Source of the DNA: JALORV01 sp963703945
GTDB lineage: Bacteria > Pseudomonadota > Gammaproteobacteria > Burkholderiales > Burkholderiaceae_F
DNA length: 64,000 bases
Direction of reading: 5' to 3'
Assembly: GCA_963703945.1 (NCBI GenBank)
Contig: CAVPGM010000025.1
Location: 234,976-298,975 of the forward strand
Part shown: in pieces, positions 63,452 through 64,000 of the stretch
How the letters are laid out: every line of letters begins with the position of its first letter
How positions within the stretch are numbered: position 1 is the stretch's first letter
The notes under the pieces: generated by a model
What the model was told of the DNA's origin: nothing
What the model saw: only the letters and a program-made list of their open reading frames with translations
The model's database searches: none
Program-made: the position numbers and the translations under genes

Positions 63452-63560
63452 CGGATCCTCCGTTTACTCAATTGGAGGCAGAGGCACGCGGCGTCGAGCA
63501 AGATTCCTGCTGCGTCGTAGCGACGGACAGACTCGGAGAGGCCGCGGAAAGACTCTCCGC

Positions 63561-63815
63561 TTACTTGGGTTTCGCAGCGTAAAGGGCGCACCACCCAGAC
63601 GGACTGATCTTGCCCTCGACGACCTTGCAGCTGTCGGGGCCTACAAATTGGGCACAGCCGTCACACCGTTGCTCGCCCTTGGGTTTGTCCTGGTACTTGG
63701 CCTGGTCCTTGGAGACCTTCGACTGCGCCGCGGCCCGAGCGCAAATCGCGCCGCCCGCCGCCGCCAATCCGACGCCGAGCAGCGCTCGACGCTTTGAACG
63801 AAAACTGTCCTTCAT
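63561..63815 (-). CDS. High-potential iron-sulfur protein
   Basis: The 84-residue precursor has a Tat-type signal (SKRRALLGVGLAAAGGAI) and the HiPIP core YQDKPKGEQRCDGCAQFVGP, DSCKVVEGKISPSGWCALYA, with the four cluster Cys at residues 51, 54, 63 and 76. The CxxC-(8)-C-(12)-C spacing and the final Tyr/Trp surroundings are diagnostic. HiPIPs carry one 4Fe-4S cluster cycling between 2+ and 3+ and act as periplasmic electron carriers, often to photosynthetic or terminal-oxidase reaction centres. The start at 63815 is set by AAGGAGG upstream. The gene is monocistronic. Confidence 0.93.
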   Translation of the reverse strand: MKDSFRSKRRALLGVGLAAAGGAICARAAAQSKVSKDQAKYQDKPKGEQRCDGCAQFVGPDSCKVVEGKISPSGWCALYAAKPK

Positions 63816-64000
63816 TTCGATGCCTCCTTGTTCCGACGACATCAGCTGGTGCCATGTGCGCAGCGAGCGCGCAAGTAACGTGCCCGTTTGGATCTCCGGA
63901 TCTCGCGCACCATGGCCTGGCGCGGAGCTAACGAGAGCAAGCAACGCAGCAGCGGCCGTGCGGTCTCGAGACTGCACGCGCGCCCGGTCGCTCAGTGCGT

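Overview
The window is a high-GC chromosomal segment of a Gram-negative bacterium. Lipobox and Tat-type signals, a high-potential iron-sulfur protein, an AtoE-type transporter, a Pseudomonas-type branched-chain 2-oxoacid dehydrogenase operon and a very complete trehalose/alpha-glucan locus suggest a betaproteobacterium, probably Burkholderiales. This rests on protein character only. No rRNA, tRNA, CRISPR array, transposase or phage gene is visible.

Layout. (1) 1-9,400: a leftward DUF4331 / lipoprotein / TPR operon lies opposite a rightward HTH regulator, beta-propeller protein, DUF899 thioredoxin-fold protein and membrane protein. Then come DUF2157, SnoaL-like and DUF3303 genes and a class I fructose-bisphosphate aldolase. 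(2) 9,500-19,050: single genes for exported small proteins, an exported methyltransferase, an M48 protease, a TMEM175 channel, an ACT-domain protein, AtoE, RidA and an MFS transporter, separated by spacers with dispersed repeats. (3) 19,085-28,103: a translationally coupled leftward operon GH144 / GH15 / YddA-type ABC exporter-like protein / CocE-like protein, with a GH3 beta-glucosidase diverging from it. (4) 28,373-33,401: bkdAA-bkdAB-bkdB-lpdV, flanked by a 65-bp direct repeat of the GH3 3' end. (5) 33,580-37,931: leftward glk / GH15 remnant / otsA / otsB. (6) 38,359-55,445: a 17-kb rightward operon glgB-glgE-treS/mak-MscS-like-glgX-treZ-malQ/treY. A glucosidase (GDE/GH100-like) converges on it and a glgP follows. 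(7) 58,800-63,815: PHB-depolymerase-like esterase, serine beta-lactamase-like hydrolase, adhesin-E-like protein, cupin and HiPIP.

How the genes work together. Regions 5 and 6 encode three routes to trehalose: OtsAB from UDP-glucose, TreS from maltose and TreYZ from glucan ends. They also encode the TreS-maltokinase-GlgE-GlgB route that turns trehalose into branched glucan, plus debranching (GlgX), disproportionation (MalQ), phosphorolysis (GlgP) and glucose phosphorylation (Glk). Two genes carry unusual architectures: OtsA has a membrane-sensor-like N-terminus, and MalQ appears fused to TreY. An MscS-related membrane gene inside the operon points to osmotic stress. Region 3 looks like a separate glucan-processing locus.

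Sequence quality matters here. Many genes are broken by frameshifts. Where the expected reading is clear, nearly all are single-base insertions, mostly C or G in GC runs. They crowd into 1-2,700, 19,000-33,400 and 46,700-58,700, while 38,359-46,700 has none. I treat these as probable sequencing or assembly errors and annotate the genes at full length, with the breaks stated.
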